The notes: generated by a model from the letters alone, not told the origin. A DNA stretch of 64,000 bases from Oceanococcus sp041619555 (GCA_041619555.1 JBFKDQ010000003.1:47357-111356); one strand, 5' to 3'; numbered from the stretch's first letter, positions 18,199 through 27,484 are shown. A program made the numbers and translations.

Positions 18199-19658
18199 TG
18201 GCCATGCACAACATGGGGGTCCGGGCGCTGGCCGATGCGCTGGCCTCGCGCAGCTTCTCGGCAGTGGAACTGACCCGGCATTTCCTGGCGCGGATCGAAC
18301 GCCTGGATTCGCAGTTCAACAGTCTGATCACCTTGACTGCCGAGCAGGCGCTGGCCGAGGCGGCGCAGGCCGATGCCCGGTTGGCCGCCGGAGACGCCGG
18401 TCCCTTGACCGGCATTCCTCTGATCCACAAAGACATCTTTCTGACCCAGGGGGTGCGCACCAGCTGTGCATCGAAGATGCTCGACAATTTCATTGCACCC
18501 TACAGTGCGACGGTGGTGGAGAAGCTGCGGGCGGCGGGCTGTGTCAGTCTGGGCAAGGCGAACATGGACGAGTTCGCGATGGGCTCTTCCAACGAGACCA
18601 GTTATTACGGGCCGGTGCGCAACCCCTGGGATACAACGCGGGTACCGGGCGGTTCCTCGGGTGGTTCGGCTGCGGCAGTGGCGGCCGGGCTCGCGCCCCT
18701 GGCAACCGGCACTGACACCGGCGGGTCGATCCGGCAGCCGGCCGCATTGACCGGTCTGACCGGGCTCAAGCCGACCTACGGGCGCTGTTCGCGCTGGGGC
18801 ATCATCGCCTTTGCCTCCAGCCTGGATCAGGCCGGTGGCTTCAGTCGCAGCGCTGAAGACATGGCCTATCTTCTGGCCGCCATGGCCGGCTTCGATGCGC
18901 GGGATTCCACTTCCGCCGAGGAGGCGGTGCCCGATTATGTGGCGGCGCTGGATCAACCTCTGGCGGGTCTGCGCTTGGGGCGGCCGCGGGAGTATTTTGC
19001 CGAAGGGCTGGATCCGGCGACCGGCGCCGCCGTTGAGGCGGCGCTGGCGCAGTACCAGAAACTCGGCGCCACCATCGTGGACATCAGCCTGCCCAGTTCG
19101 ACCCAGTCGGTGCCGACCTATTACGTGGTGGCGCCGGCCGAGGCTTCTTCCAATCTCGCCCGCTTCGACGGGGTGCGCTACGGCTACCGCTGCGCGGAGC
19201 CGAAAAATCTCACCGATCTGTACATGCGTTCGCGCGGAGAGGGTTTTGGCCGGGAGGTCCAGCGGCGCATCATGATCGGGGCGTATGTGCTCTCGCACGG
19301 CTATTACGACGCCTACTATCTGCAGGCGCAGAAGGTGCGGCAACTGATCGCGAGCGATTTTGATGCCGCCTTCGAACAGGTCGATCTGATCATCGGCCCG
19401 ACCACCCAGGCGCCCGCCTTCAAACTCGGCGAAAAGGCGGCCGATCCGGTGGCCATGTACCTCAACGACATCTACACCATCGCCGCCAATCTGGCGGGGC
19501 TGCCCGCGCTGTCCATGCCCTGTGGGCTGGTTGACGGTCTGCCGGTCGGGGTGCAGTTGATCGGGCCGCGTTTCGCCGAAGCCCGCCTGCTGGCGGCGGC
19601 GCACAGATATCAGCAGCATACGGACTGGCATCAGCAGGTGCCGGAGGTGGCACGATGA
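18198..19658 (+). CDS. gatA: GatA amidase subunit of Asp/Glu-tRNA amidotransferase
   Basis: 486 aa. An amidase-signature enzyme that frees ammonia from glutamine. The Ser-cisSer-Lys triad is present: Lys78 (IPLIHKD), Ser153 (GGSSGGS) and Ser177 (DTGGSIRQPA). FGREVQRRIMIGAYVLS and GLPALSMPCG are family hallmarks. The ATG at 18198 overlaps the gatC stop; a GTG one codon earlier is less likely. It overlaps gatB by four bases. Confidence 0.97.
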   Translation: MAMHNMGVRALADALASRSFSAVELTRHFLARIERLDSQFNSLITLTAEQALAEAAQADARLAAGDAGPLTGIPLIHKDIFLTQGVRTSCASKMLDNFIAPYSATVVEKLRAAGCVSLGKANMDEFAMGSSNETSYYGPVRNPWDTTRVPGGSSGGSAAAVAAGLAPLATGTDTGGSIRQPAALTGLTGLKPTYGRCSRWGIIAFASSLDQAGGFSRSAEDMAYLLAAMAGFDARDSTSAEEAVPDYVAALDQPLAGLRLGRPREYFAEGLDPATGAAVEAALAQYQKLGATIVDISLPSSTQSVPTYYVVAPAEASSNLARFDGVRYGYRCAEPKNLTDLYMRSRGEGFGREVQRRIMIGAYVLSHGYYDAYYLQAQKVRQLIASDFDAAFEQVDLIIGPTTQAPAFKLGEKAADPVAMYLNDIYTIAANLAGLPALSMPCGLVDGLPVGVQLIGPRFAEARLLAAAHRYQQHTDWHQQVPEVAR

Positions 19659-21100
19659 ATCCGACCGCCTGGGAGGTGGTGATCGGGCTGGAAGTGCATG
19701 TCCAGCTCCGCACCCGCAGCAAGATCTTTTCCGGCGCTGCCACCGCTTACGGGGCCGAGCCGAATCGTCAGGCCTGTGAAATCGATCTGGGTCTGCCCGG
19801 CGTCTTGCCGGTGCTCAATGCCTCGGCGGTGAAGATGGCAGTGAAATTCGGGCTTGCGGTGGATGCCCGAATCGAAGAGCGTTGCGTGTTCGCGCGCAAG
19901 CATTACTTCTATCCCGATTTGCCCAAGGGCTATCAGATCTCGCAATACGAATTGCCGATCGTTGCCGACGGACATCTGGACATCCGCGTGAACGAGGATG
20001 CCGAGCCCAGGCGCATTCGGATCCTGCGTGCCCATCTTGAAGAAGATGCGGGCAAGTCGGTGCACGAGGGTTTCGCCCAGGCCACTGGGGTCGATCTGAA
20101 CCGGGCGGGGACTCCGCTGATTGAAGTGGTGACCGAGCCGGATCTGCGTTCGGCGGCCGAAGCCGTGGCCTATCTCAAGCAGTTGCATGCCCTGGTGCGC
20201 TATCTGGAAATCTGTGACGGCAACATGCAGGAAGGTTCTTTCCGCTGCGATGCCAATGTTTCGGTCCGCCGGCGCGGCGAAACCCGTCTGGGGACGCGAA
20301 CCGAGACCAAGAACCTGAACTCTTTCCGTTTCGTCGAAAAGGCGATCGAGTTCGAGGTTGAACGGCAGATCGAGGTGCTGGAGGCCGGCGGCACGATCGA
20401 GCAGGAAACCCGCCTGTTCGATCCGGATCGAGGCGAGACGCGGACGATGCGGAGCAAGGAAGAGGCGAATGACTATCGTTATTTCCCGGACCCGGATCTC
20501 CTGCCGGTGGTGTGTGACGCCGCATTCGTGGCGGCGGTGCGCAGCGAATTGCCGGAACTGCCGCAGGCCCGCAAGGCGCGCTTCATGCGCGAGTTGGGCC
20601 TGTCCGCCTACGATGCAGAGACCCTGGTTGCCGATCGCGATCTGGCGGCCTACTTCGAAGCCCTGGTGGCCGACCTCGGGGCGGAGCAGGCCAAGCTGGC
20701 GGCGAACTGGCTGATGGGCGAGCTGAGCGCCGCGCTGAATGAACATGAGCTGGAACTGGCGGGCTGTCCGGTTACCGCAATCGCACTGGCCGGACTGCTG
20801 CGCCGGATAGTGGATGGCACCATTTCCGGAAAGATCGCCAAGGAAGTTTTCGCCGCGATGTGGGCCGGCGAGGGCGATGCCGATGCCATCATCGAGGCCA
20901 GGGGACTCAAGCAGATCACCGACAGCTCCGCGATCGAATCGCTGGTGGATCAGGTGATCGCCGACAGTCCGGCGCAGGTGGCGCAGTATCGCGCGGGCAA
21001 GGACAAGGTCTACGGCTATTTCGTCGGCCAGGTGATGAAGCTGTCGCGCGGCAAGGCCAATCCGGCTGAGGTCAATCGCTTGCTGAAGTCCAAGTTATGA
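19655..21100 (+). CDS. gatB: GatB subunit of Asp/Glu-tRNA amidotransferase
   Basis: 481 aa. Catalyses ATP-dependent activation and amidation of the misacylated tRNA. Family motifs: EVVIGLEVHVQL, CEIDLGLPGVLPVLN, KHYFYPDLPKGYQISQYELP, EEDAGKSVH, VDLNRAGTPLIEVVTEPD, EGSFRCDANVSVR, ETKNLNSFR, YRYFPDPDL, and a YqeY-like C-terminal helical domain (SGKIAKEVF). It overlaps gatA and hslO by four bases each. Confidence 0.97.
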   Translation: MNPTAWEVVIGLEVHVQLRTRSKIFSGAATAYGAEPNRQACEIDLGLPGVLPVLNASAVKMAVKFGLAVDARIEERCVFARKHYFYPDLPKGYQISQYELPIVADGHLDIRVNEDAEPRRIRILRAHLEEDAGKSVHEGFAQATGVDLNRAGTPLIEVVTEPDLRSAAEAVAYLKQLHALVRYLEICDGNMQEGSFRCDANVSVRRRGETRLGTRTETKNLNSFRFVEKAIEFEVERQIEVLEAGGTIEQETRLFDPDRGETRTMRSKEEANDYRYFPDPDLLPVVCDAAFVAAVRSELPELPQARKARFMRELGLSAYDAETLVADRDLAAYFEALVADLGAEQAKLAANWLMGELSAALNEHELELAGCPVTAIALAGLLRRIVDGTISGKIAKEVFAAMWAGEGDADAIIEARGLKQITDSSAIESLVDQVIADSPAQVAQYRAGKDKVYGYFVGQVMKLSRGKANPAEVNRLLKSKL

Positions 21101-21930
21101 GCGGGCGACTCTGGCATCTGCAATTGCCAGGGCGGCCCGTGCGCGGGGCCTATGTCAGTCTGGGGACAGATTGGCCGGCCCTGGTCGCGGAGCGGGGCTA
21201 CAGTGCCGAGGCTGCCAGCCTGCTGGGACAGATGCTGGTGGCGATGCCGTTGCTGACCGCGCATCTAAAGACCCGGGCACGGGTCAGCCTGCAGATCAGT
21301 CAGGCCGGCGCGCTCAAGCTCTTGACCGTGCAGGGCAGTGTCGACGGGCGCCTGCGCGGCATGGTCAAGCTGGACGGTGAATTGCCGGATCCGGCGGCAC
21401 TGCAGGGGCAGCTTGTGGTGACCCTGGAGCCGGAGCAGGGCGGACAGATGTTTCAGGGCATCGTCGCCCTGGAGGGCAGCGGGCCGGCGCAATGGCTGGC
21501 GCAGTATTTCGAGCAGTCGGAGCAGGTTCCGACCCGTTTGTTGCTGTGTGCGGATCAGGGCCGCGCGGGCGGCCTGCTGCTGCAGGCGATGCCGGATGCA
21601 CGGGACGACGACCGGGACTGGATGCGGGCCGTCGAGGCCTTGGATGCGGATTTCCTGCCCGAGGCGCCGGGCGAATGGCTGTCGACCATGCTGGGATTCG
21701 ATCTGGGTATGAGCGAGCAGTCCCGCGAGGTGGTGCTGACCTGTTCCTGTTCCCTGGCCACGGTTTCCGGCATGCTGTTCAATATGGGGCGGGGGGAACT
21801 CGAGGGAATCTTGGCCGAGCAGGGTGAGGTCGAGCTGGAATGTGGCTTCTGCGGACGGCAGTATCATTTTGACGCCGACGCGGTCGCGCAGCTGTTTGCT
21901 GCCGGTGAGGCACCGCAAAGCACGAATTAG
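21097..21930 (+). CDS. hslO: Hsp33 redox-regulated chaperone
   Basis: 277 aa. The C-terminal zinc/redox switch has CSC and, about 34 residues later, CGFC, the four cysteines that release zinc and unfold under oxidation to activate the holdase. The N-terminal part matches Hsp33 (LLGQMLVAMPLLTAHLKTRARVSLQIS, VQGSVDGRLRGMVKLDG, YFEQSEQVPTRLLLC). Co-transcription with gatCAB is implied by the four-base overlap with gatB; the functional reason is unclear. Confidence 0.95.
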   Translation: MSGRLWHLQLPGRPVRGAYVSLGTDWPALVAERGYSAEAASLLGQMLVAMPLLTAHLKTRARVSLQISQAGALKLLTVQGSVDGRLRGMVKLDGELPDPAALQGQLVVTLEPEQGGQMFQGIVALEGSGPAQWLAQYFEQSEQVPTRLLLCADQGRAGGLLLQAMPDARDDDRDWMRAVEALDADFLPEAPGEWLSTMLGFDLGMSEQSREVVLTCSCSLATVSGMLFNMGRGELEGILAEQGEVELECGFCGRQYHFDADAVAQLFAAGEAPQSTN

Positions 21931-21939
21931 GGGGCATAG

Positions 21940-22881
21940 ATGCGTATAGGACTGGTTGTCGATTCCACTTGTGATCTGCCAGAGGCCCTGTTGCGAGACA
22001 ACCGGGTTGAAATTCTGCCGATCACGATCCGGATTGACGGCGATGAGGTAATCGATCGGCATGATCCTGCCGCGGCGCTGGAATTCTACGCGCACCGAAT
22101 CGGCGACAAAGGCCATGACGCCGAATCCGTGCCGTTTTCCACTGAGCAGATCTGTGAGCTGTTCATGGGGCGCCTGGTGACGGAGTTTGATTTCGTGTTC
22201 TGTCAGACCGTCATGCGTTCGCGCAGTCCGATCTATGAGAATGCGACCAAAGCCTCTTTTTCCATCCTTTCCGAGTACCATGCGGCGCGCAAAGCGGCCG
22301 GAGTGGATGGCCCATTCGCATTGCGCGTGATCAATACCGGCACCCTGTTTGCGGGACAGGGCGTGCTGGCAGCGGAAACCTTGCGCATGATCAAGCAGGG
22401 TCAGGCGGCGAATGCGATCCGGGAACGGCTGGAAACCTTGCTGGATTGCGTGCGGGCCTATGCGATTCCGCCGGATCTGTACTACGTGAGGGCACGGGCG
22501 CGCAAGAAGGGCGATCGCAGCGTGTCCTTCGTCGGCGCGGCGCTGGGCTCAGCGCTAGATATCAAACCGATCCTGTGTGGCTACGCAGATCAGACTGAGC
22601 CGGTCGACAAGGTGCGAGGTTTCGATGCGGCGGTGGAAAAGCTTTTCGACTACGCCGGGCGCAAGGTCAAGGAAGGCCTGATGAGCCCCTTCGTGGTGGT
22701 GAGTTACGCCGGTGATCCCAAGGAGTTGGAGCAGATGCCGGGGTATCGCGCCCTGCGGGCCATTTGCCGGGAGTCGAATGTCGAGCTTTTGAGTTCCATC
22801 ATGAGCGTGACCGGCGGTGTCAATCTGGGGCCCGGCGCCCTCAGCCTTGGGCTGATCGCAGAACCGCACACATTCAAATAA
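21940..22881 (+). CDS. DegV family fatty-acid-binding protein
   Basis: 313 aa, slightly long for DegV. The N-terminal signature GLVVDSTCDLPEALL and EILPITIRIDG match DegV/FakB proteins that hold a fatty acid for phosphorylation by FakA. RVINTGTLFAGQGVLAAETLRM and LDIKPILCGY match the C-terminal half. A FakA kinase is not encoded nearby and such systems are best known in Firmicutes, so the function here is open. It begins nine bases after hslO, behind a GGGGGC-rich spacer, and is followed by a terminator. Confidence 0.87.
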   Translation: MRIGLVVDSTCDLPEALLRDNRVEILPITIRIDGDEVIDRHDPAAALEFYAHRIGDKGHDAESVPFSTEQICELFMGRLVTEFDFVFCQTVMRSRSPIYENATKASFSILSEYHAARKAAGVDGPFALRVINTGTLFAGQGVLAAETLRMIKQGQAANAIRERLETLLDCVRAYAIPPDLYYVRARARKKGDRSVSFVGAALGSALDIKPILCGYADQTEPVDKVRGFDAAVEKLFDYAGRKVKEGLMSPFVVVSYAGDPKELEQMPGYRALRAICRESNVELLSSIMSVTGGVNLGPGALSLGLIAEPHTFK

Positions 22882-22937
22882 GCCGGGAGTGCCGGCTGTT
22901 GGGGGAGACCCGGGGAACCGGGGGCAGGGAGAGCCGA

Positions 22938-22970
22938 GCCGCAGCCACCTTTGGTGGCCGCGGCTTTTTT
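22938..22970 (+). terminator. Rho-independent terminator after gatCAB-hslO-degV
   Basis: Stem GCCGC-A-GCCACC / GGTGGC-C-GCGGC (one mismatch), loop TTT, then six T at 22965-22970. It closes the five-gene plus-strand unit. From here to 23213 no gene was recognised. Confidence 0.85.
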
Positions 22971-23113
22971 CTGGTCGCAGCCCGGCCCGGGCGTGGTTGG
23001 CGGCCTTGCATCAAGGCGGCGGCATCCGGTCGCTGATCAAGCGCAAGGGGAGAGCGCGCGAGTTGTCCGACTTGCTGCGGCCGCGGCAGTTGACGCTGCT
23101 GTTTTATGCAGGG

Positions 23114-23143
23114 CTGATTGATACCGTCCGGTGAGGCTATACT
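23114..23143 (+). promoter_or_regulatory. Candidate promoter of the peptide-transporter/peptidase unit
   Basis: TATACT at 23138-23143 is a good -10 box; CTGATT at 23114-23119 lies 18 bases upstream. The start codon at 23214 is about 70 bases downstream. The 22971-23113 stretch before it shows nothing else recognisable. Confidence 0.4.
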
Positions 23144-23213
23144 CAGCCGCTTGCCAATCATTCACATGGTCGCGCATTGTCCCGCAATGCACGGCTGCGC
23201 CGTGAGGACATGC

Positions 23214-24809
23214 ATGTCTGCCAAGCCTGAATACCCCGAATTCCTGGGCCATCCCAAGGGGCTTTACGTCTGTTTCGCGACCGAGTTGTGGGAGCGTTTC
23301 TCATTCTATGGAATGAAGTATCTCCTCCTGCTCTATCTCACCAAATACCACCTGTTTACCGATGATCTCGGGCTCGGGGTGCTCGCATCCTATGCCGCTT
23401 TGGTTTACGCGATGCCGGTGATCGGCGGCATGCTCGCCGATCGCTATCTGGGCATGCGTAAGGCGGTCAGTTTTGGTGCCATCCTCCTGTGCATGGGGCA
23501 TCTGGGCATGGCTTTCGAAGGCGAGCAGGCGCGCCTGATCGATGGCGTGGTGGTGCGCGACGACTCGGCCTTGCAGGTGTTCTACTTTTCTCTCGCTCTG
23601 ATCGTGGTCGGCGTCGGCTTTCTCAAGCCCAATATCTCCACCATCGTAGGTCGGCTGTATCCGCCTGGGGATCCGCGTCGCGATGGCGGATTCACGATTT
23701 TCTACATGGGGATCAATATCGGCGCTTTCACCGCCACCCTGCTATGCGGCTATCTGGGCGAAACCTATGGCTGGTCCTACGGTTTCGGTCTGGCGGGTAT
23801 CGGCATGTTGATCGGTCTTGCGACCTTCCTGTTCGGGCAGAAGCATCTGCACGGCCATGCCGAGCCGCATGATCCGGACCTGTTGCGGGCCCGCGTGTTC
23901 GGTCCGCTGTCGCGTGAATGGCTGATCTACCTCACGGCCCTGGCCTCTCTGCTGCTGGTCTGGCAGATGGTGCAGTTCGAGGCCGTGGTGCACTGGACCT
24001 TGAATGTGCTGTCTCTGGCCGTGCTGGCTTGGCTGGCCTGGTTCGTGGTGGCGCGCTGTGATGCCGAGGAACGGGGGCGGATGCTGGTGCTGGCCACCCT
24101 GACGATCTTCTCGGTGGTGTTCTGGGCGCTGTTCGAGCAATCGGCCGCGAGCATGACCCTGTTTGCCGACCGGGTCCTGGATCGCAGTGCATTCGGGATC
24201 GAATTCACCGCCGCGCAGCTCGGCTCCATGAACGCGATGTTCATTTTTCTGCTGGCGCCGATCTTCGCCCTGCTCTGGCAGTTCTTGGGGCGGCGTGGCT
24301 GGGACCCCAGTCCGCCGCTAAAGTTTGCTCTTGGTATTGCGCAGGCGGGGCTGGGTTTTGGCGCGCTGGTGGTGGGTGCCAGCATGCCCGACGAGGCCGG
24401 GCGTGTTGCCCTGGGTTGGTTCGTGCTGGCCTATCTGCTGCATACCACCGGTGAGCTGTGTCTTTCCCCGGTGGGTCTGTCAGCGGTCACCAAGCTGGCG
24501 GTGCCCAGCGTCGTCGGCGTCATGATGGGGGCCTGGTTCCTGGCCACGGCCTATTCGGAGTTCATCGCGGCGCAGCTGTCCAAGCTTGCCGCCGTGGACA
24601 TGCACGCGGGCGAGGTGCTGGATGTGGCGGCGGCGCGTGATGTGTATGCCGGCCTGTTCGACAAGCTGCTGTGGATCGGGTTGGGTGCGGCCTTGCTTCT
24701 GCTGCTGCTGAGCCCCTGGCTGAAACGCATGATGGGGGCGATGGAGCATGAGTTGCACGGCCAGGCGCATCTGACCACCGAGCCCGCGGTGAAGGAGCGG
24801 TCGCTATGA
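23214..24809 (+). CDS. POT family proton-dependent di/tripeptide transporter
   Basis: 531 aa, about 14 membrane segments. The family signature ELWERFSFYGMKYLLLLYLT near the N-terminus carries the ExxERFxYYG-type motif for proton coupling. Further POT features: GGMLADRYLGMRKA, VGFLKPNISTIVG, FTIFYMGINIGAF and TGELCLSPVGLSAVTKLA. The ATG at 23214 follows TGAGGA seven bases upstream; the longer frame from 23118 lacks such a site. It would import di- and tripeptides at the inner membrane. Its last bases overlap the start of the peptidase gene (ATGA), which makes a shared peptide-use role likely. Confidence 0.93.
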   Translation: MSAKPEYPEFLGHPKGLYVCFATELWERFSFYGMKYLLLLYLTKYHLFTDDLGLGVLASYAALVYAMPVIGGMLADRYLGMRKAVSFGAILLCMGHLGMAFEGEQARLIDGVVVRDDSALQVFYFSLALIVVGVGFLKPNISTIVGRLYPPGDPRRDGGFTIFYMGINIGAFTATLLCGYLGETYGWSYGFGLAGIGMLIGLATFLFGQKHLHGHAEPHDPDLLRARVFGPLSREWLIYLTALASLLLVWQMVQFEAVVHWTLNVLSLAVLAWLAWFVVARCDAEERGRMLVLATLTIFSVVFWALFEQSAASMTLFADRVLDRSAFGIEFTAAQLGSMNAMFIFLLAPIFALLWQFLGRRGWDPSPPLKFALGIAQAGLGFGALVVGASMPDEAGRVALGWFVLAYLLHTTGELCLSPVGLSAVTKLAVPSVVGVMMGAWFLATAYSEFIAAQLSKLAAVDMHAGEVLDVAAARDVYAGLFDKLLWIGLGAALLLLLLSPWLKRMMGAMEHELHGQAHLTTEPAVKERSL

Positions 24810-26611
24810 AAAACGGGATGATCCTTGCGAGCTGTGTCCTGCTGGGAGCCTGCGCCAGCTGGGTGGGTCTGCGGGATGGCAACGAGGGCATTCGCGAATT
24901 CCTCGCTGATTATGACCAGAGTCTGCGGGCAATCAGCGTCGAGTCGAACAAGGCCGCCTGGGTGCAGGCGACGCATATTACCGAAGACACGCAGTGGCTT
25001 GCCGCCAAGGCGGCGGAGCGCACCTTGAGCTTCATGTCGGGCGCGGCGCGGGAGGCCCGCGGTTTCCGGCCGGAAACCGCCGATCCACCATTGGCGCGTC
25101 AGCTCAAGCTGCTGCAACTGAGTTCCGGTGTACCCGGTGATGCGGCCGAGCTGGCCGAACTGACGCAGTTGAGCAGCCGGCTTGAGGCGATGTATGGCGG
25201 CGGTCGCTATTGTCGGCCGGCTCCGCCGAACGCAGCGACCGAGTGTTTCAGCCTGGAAGAACTGGAAGTGATCCTGCGCGAGAGCCGGGATCCGGCTGAG
25301 TTGCTGGAGGCCTGGCAGGGCTGGCGACAGGTTGCGCCGGCGATGAAGGCGCACTATGTCCGTTTCGCCCAGCTGCAGAATATCGGGGCGCAGGAACTGG
25401 GCTATGCCGATGCCGGGGTCCTGTGGCGTGCCGGCTACGACATGGAAGCCGAGGCTTTCGCGGCGGAAGTCGAGCGCCTGTGGTCGCAGGTAAAGCCCTT
25501 GTACGAGGCCTTGCACTGCCATGTGCGTGCCGAACTTTCCTCTCAGTACGGGGCCGACGTCGTCGCACCGGACCAGCCTATTCCGGCGCATCTACTGGGT
25601 AATATGTGGGCCCAGCAGTGGGGCAATCTGTATCCGCGTCTGACCCCTTATCCTGGCGAGGATGACTTGGATGTGAGCGCCGCGCTGGCAGCTCAGGGCT
25701 ATGATGCTGAGCGGATGGTCAGGCAGGCGGAGGGTTTCTATCAGGACATCGGATTCCCGGCCCTGCCGGAAAGCTTTTACCGCAATTCCCTGCTGGTCAA
25801 GCCGCGTGACCGGGAAGTGGTCTGCCATGCCAGCGCCTGGGATCTGGATTATGCCGGCGATGTGCGGATCAAGATGTGCATCGAACCGGATGAAGACAAT
25901 CTGATGACCATCTATCATGAGCTTGGGCACATTTACTACGATCTGGCATACAACCCGCTCCCGCTGCTGTTTCAGAATGGCGCGCATGATGGTTTTCATG
26001 AGGCCGTCGGCGACACCATGATGCTGGCGATGACGCCGGACTATCTGCGTTCGGTTGGTCTGGTCGGCGCGTCATCGCGCAGCGAGCGCGCGACCATCAA
26101 TCAGCAGTTCAAGATGGCGCTGGACAAGGTGGCCTTCCTGCCATTCGGCCTGCTCGTCGACAAGTGGCGCTGGCAGGTGTTCTCCGGCGAAGTGGGTCCG
26201 GAGGCTTACAACGCGGCCTGGTGGGCTTTGAAGCGGGAGTATCAGGGCGTCGAGGCGCCGGTGGCGCGGCCGGCCGAGGCTTTCGACCCCGGTGCGAAAT
26301 ACCACATTCCGGGCAATACCCCGTACATGCGGTATTTCCTCGCCCATATCCTGCAATTCCAGTTCTATGAGGCCATGTGCAGGGCAGCCGGCCATGAAGG
26401 CGCCCTGCATGCCTGCAGTTTTGCCGGCAGCAAGGCGGCGGGCGAGCGCATGTGGGCCATGCTGCAGTACGGCCAGAGTCGGCCCTGGCCGGAAGCACTG
26501 GAGGCCCTGACCGGCCAGCGCTCCATGGATGCCGGCTCCTTGTTGCGCTATTTCGCGCCGTTGAAAGCCTGGCTGGATGAGCGCAATGCCCAACGGGCCT
26601 GCGGCTGGTAA
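24806..26611 (+). CDS. ACE-like M2 peptidyl-dipeptidase, lipoprotein
   Basis: 601 aa. A lipoprotein signal (ASCVLLGAC, Cys16) is followed by a peptidase family M2 domain, as in angiotensin-converting enzyme. The zinc site is intact: His371 and His375 in HELGH with catalytic Glu372, and the third ligand Glu399 in GFHEAVGD. HLLGNMWAQQW, YHIPGNTPYMRYFLAHILQFQFY and LQYGQSRPWPEAL are further ACE hallmarks. It releases dipeptides from the C-terminus of oligopeptides. The lipobox puts it on the periplasmic side of a membrane. Coupling to the POT transporter suggests dipeptides made here are taken up by the neighbour. Confidence 0.93.
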   Translation: MKNGMILASCVLLGACASWVGLRDGNEGIREFLADYDQSLRAISVESNKAAWVQATHITEDTQWLAAKAAERTLSFMSGAAREARGFRPETADPPLARQLKLLQLSSGVPGDAAELAELTQLSSRLEAMYGGGRYCRPAPPNAATECFSLEELEVILRESRDPAELLEAWQGWRQVAPAMKAHYVRFAQLQNIGAQELGYADAGVLWRAGYDMEAEAFAAEVERLWSQVKPLYEALHCHVRAELSSQYGADVVAPDQPIPAHLLGNMWAQQWGNLYPRLTPYPGEDDLDVSAALAAQGYDAERMVRQAEGFYQDIGFPALPESFYRNSLLVKPRDREVVCHASAWDLDYAGDVRIKMCIEPDEDNLMTIYHELGHIYYDLAYNPLPLLFQNGAHDGFHEAVGDTMMLAMTPDYLRSVGLVGASSRSERATINQQFKMALDKVAFLPFGLLVDKWRWQVFSGEVGPEAYNAAWWALKREYQGVEAPVARPAEAFDPGAKYHIPGNTPYMRYFLAHILQFQFYEAMCRAAGHEGALHACSFAGSKAAGERMWAMLQYGQSRPWPEALEALTGQRSMDAGSLLRYFAPLKAWLDERNAQRACGW

Positions 26612-26616
26612 AGGGC

Positions 26617-26652
26617 GATGCCCGGCGCTTGAGCCCGGTCAGGCGCCGCATC
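26617..26652 (+). terminator. Possible weak terminator/hairpin after the peptidase gene
   Basis: GATGC-CC-GGCGC pairs with GCGCCGCATC, a ten-base-pair stem with a two-base bulge. It starts six bases after the stop codon. No true T run follows (only ATTTTCTTT further on), so termination is uncertain. Confidence 0.3.
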
Positions 26653-26720
26653 GCGCTTCACATTTTCTTTACTGCCGGCGGATAAGCCTGAGTGGCGCAG
26701 CAGAACAGCAGGAGGAAACC

Positions 26721-26960
26721 ATGCCGAACGCTATCGCCGCACCGGCCACCTTGATGCCGATCGGAGCCACGGAAAGGCCGAACCGTGCCCTGGACGCCGC
26801 CGCACTTGATCGCGGTGAGGAAGCGTCTCAGGCCCGAAATGGCGTCGCCGCGCCGGTCAGCAGCGCGGCCAGCACACAGGACCGGCCGCCGCAGCGGGTC
26901 AGCGCCGCCGAAGAGGTTGCAACTGATGCGCCGCGGGACCGGATTGACGTTTACGCCTGA
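26721..26960 (+). CDS. Uncharacterised 79-aa protein
   Basis: I do not recognise this protein. The case for a gene is a strong AGGAGG ribosome-binding site at 26710-26715 with correct spacing to the ATG at 26721, and its position five bases before the SprA-like protease gene. The product is Ala/Arg/Asp-rich, low in hydrophobic residues, with no signal peptide or membrane segment, and looks disordered. It ends in DRIDVYA. It could be a partner or substrate of the protease; that is speculation. Confidence 0.62.
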   Translation: MPNAIAAPATLMPIGATERPNRALDAAALDRGEEASQARNGVAAPVSSAASTQDRPPQRVSAAEEVATDAPRDRIDVYA

Positions 26961-26965
26961 CTCCC

Positions 26966-27445
26966 ATGCGCGTCGACATGGCCGGCACGATGATGCCGGT
27001 CATCCCCAGAACCGAGACGAGCGCCGCGCTGGCAGCTGATGACAAGACCGCCGAGTCGCGGCGCAGCGAAGCGGATGAGACGCTCAGGCGGGAAATGCAG
27101 GCGCGTGATCGTCAGGTGCGGGCCCATGAGCGGGCCCATCAGATGGTTGGGGGTCGCTACGCCAATCCGCCAAGGCTGGAATACGAGCGGGGCCCTGACG
27201 GGGTCATGTATGCGGTGGCTGGCGAGGTCTCCATTGATGCCACGCCGGTCGTGGATGATCCCGAGGCCACGATCGACAAAATGATGATCGTACATGCGGC
27301 TGCGTTAGCGCCGGCAGACCCATCCGCTCAGGACCGTCAGATCGCGGCAATGGCCCTGCGAGAGCGCTTCATCGCCGAAATGCAACTGGTCCAGAAATCG
27401 GAGGCCGACCCGTCCGGCGAGGCTGGCGTCGACTATCTGGTTTGA
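26966..27445 (+). CDS. SprA-related putative zinc metalloprotease
   Basis: 159 aa. The core matches the SprA-related/CJM1_0395-like family: RDRQVRAHERAHQMVGGRYA, then LEYERGPDGVMYAVAGEV, SIDATPVVDDPEATIDKM and AALAPADPSAQDRQIAA. HERAH (His54, Glu55, His58) is an HExxH zinc motif. There is no signal peptide, so it appears cytoplasmic. The substrate of this family is unknown. The start codon lies five bases after the stop of the 79-aa gene, so the pair is one operon. Confidence 0.82.
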   Translation: MRVDMAGTMMPVIPRTETSAALAADDKTAESRRSEADETLRREMQARDRQVRAHERAHQMVGGRYANPPRLEYERGPDGVMYAVAGEVSIDATPVVDDPEATIDKMMIVHAAALAPADPSAQDRQIAAMALRERFIAEMQLVQKSEADPSGEAGVDYLV

Positions 27446-27484
27446 GAACAGAGTGGTCCTCCACTCGCTCCCGATTTGGCTGGC

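Noticed and set aside
22889..23134. 81-codon plus-strand frame between degV and the POT gene, with a protein-like tail (LTLLFYAGLID)
   Set aside because: It runs through the terminator and the candidate POT promoter, lacks a Shine-Dalgarno site and matches no family I know.
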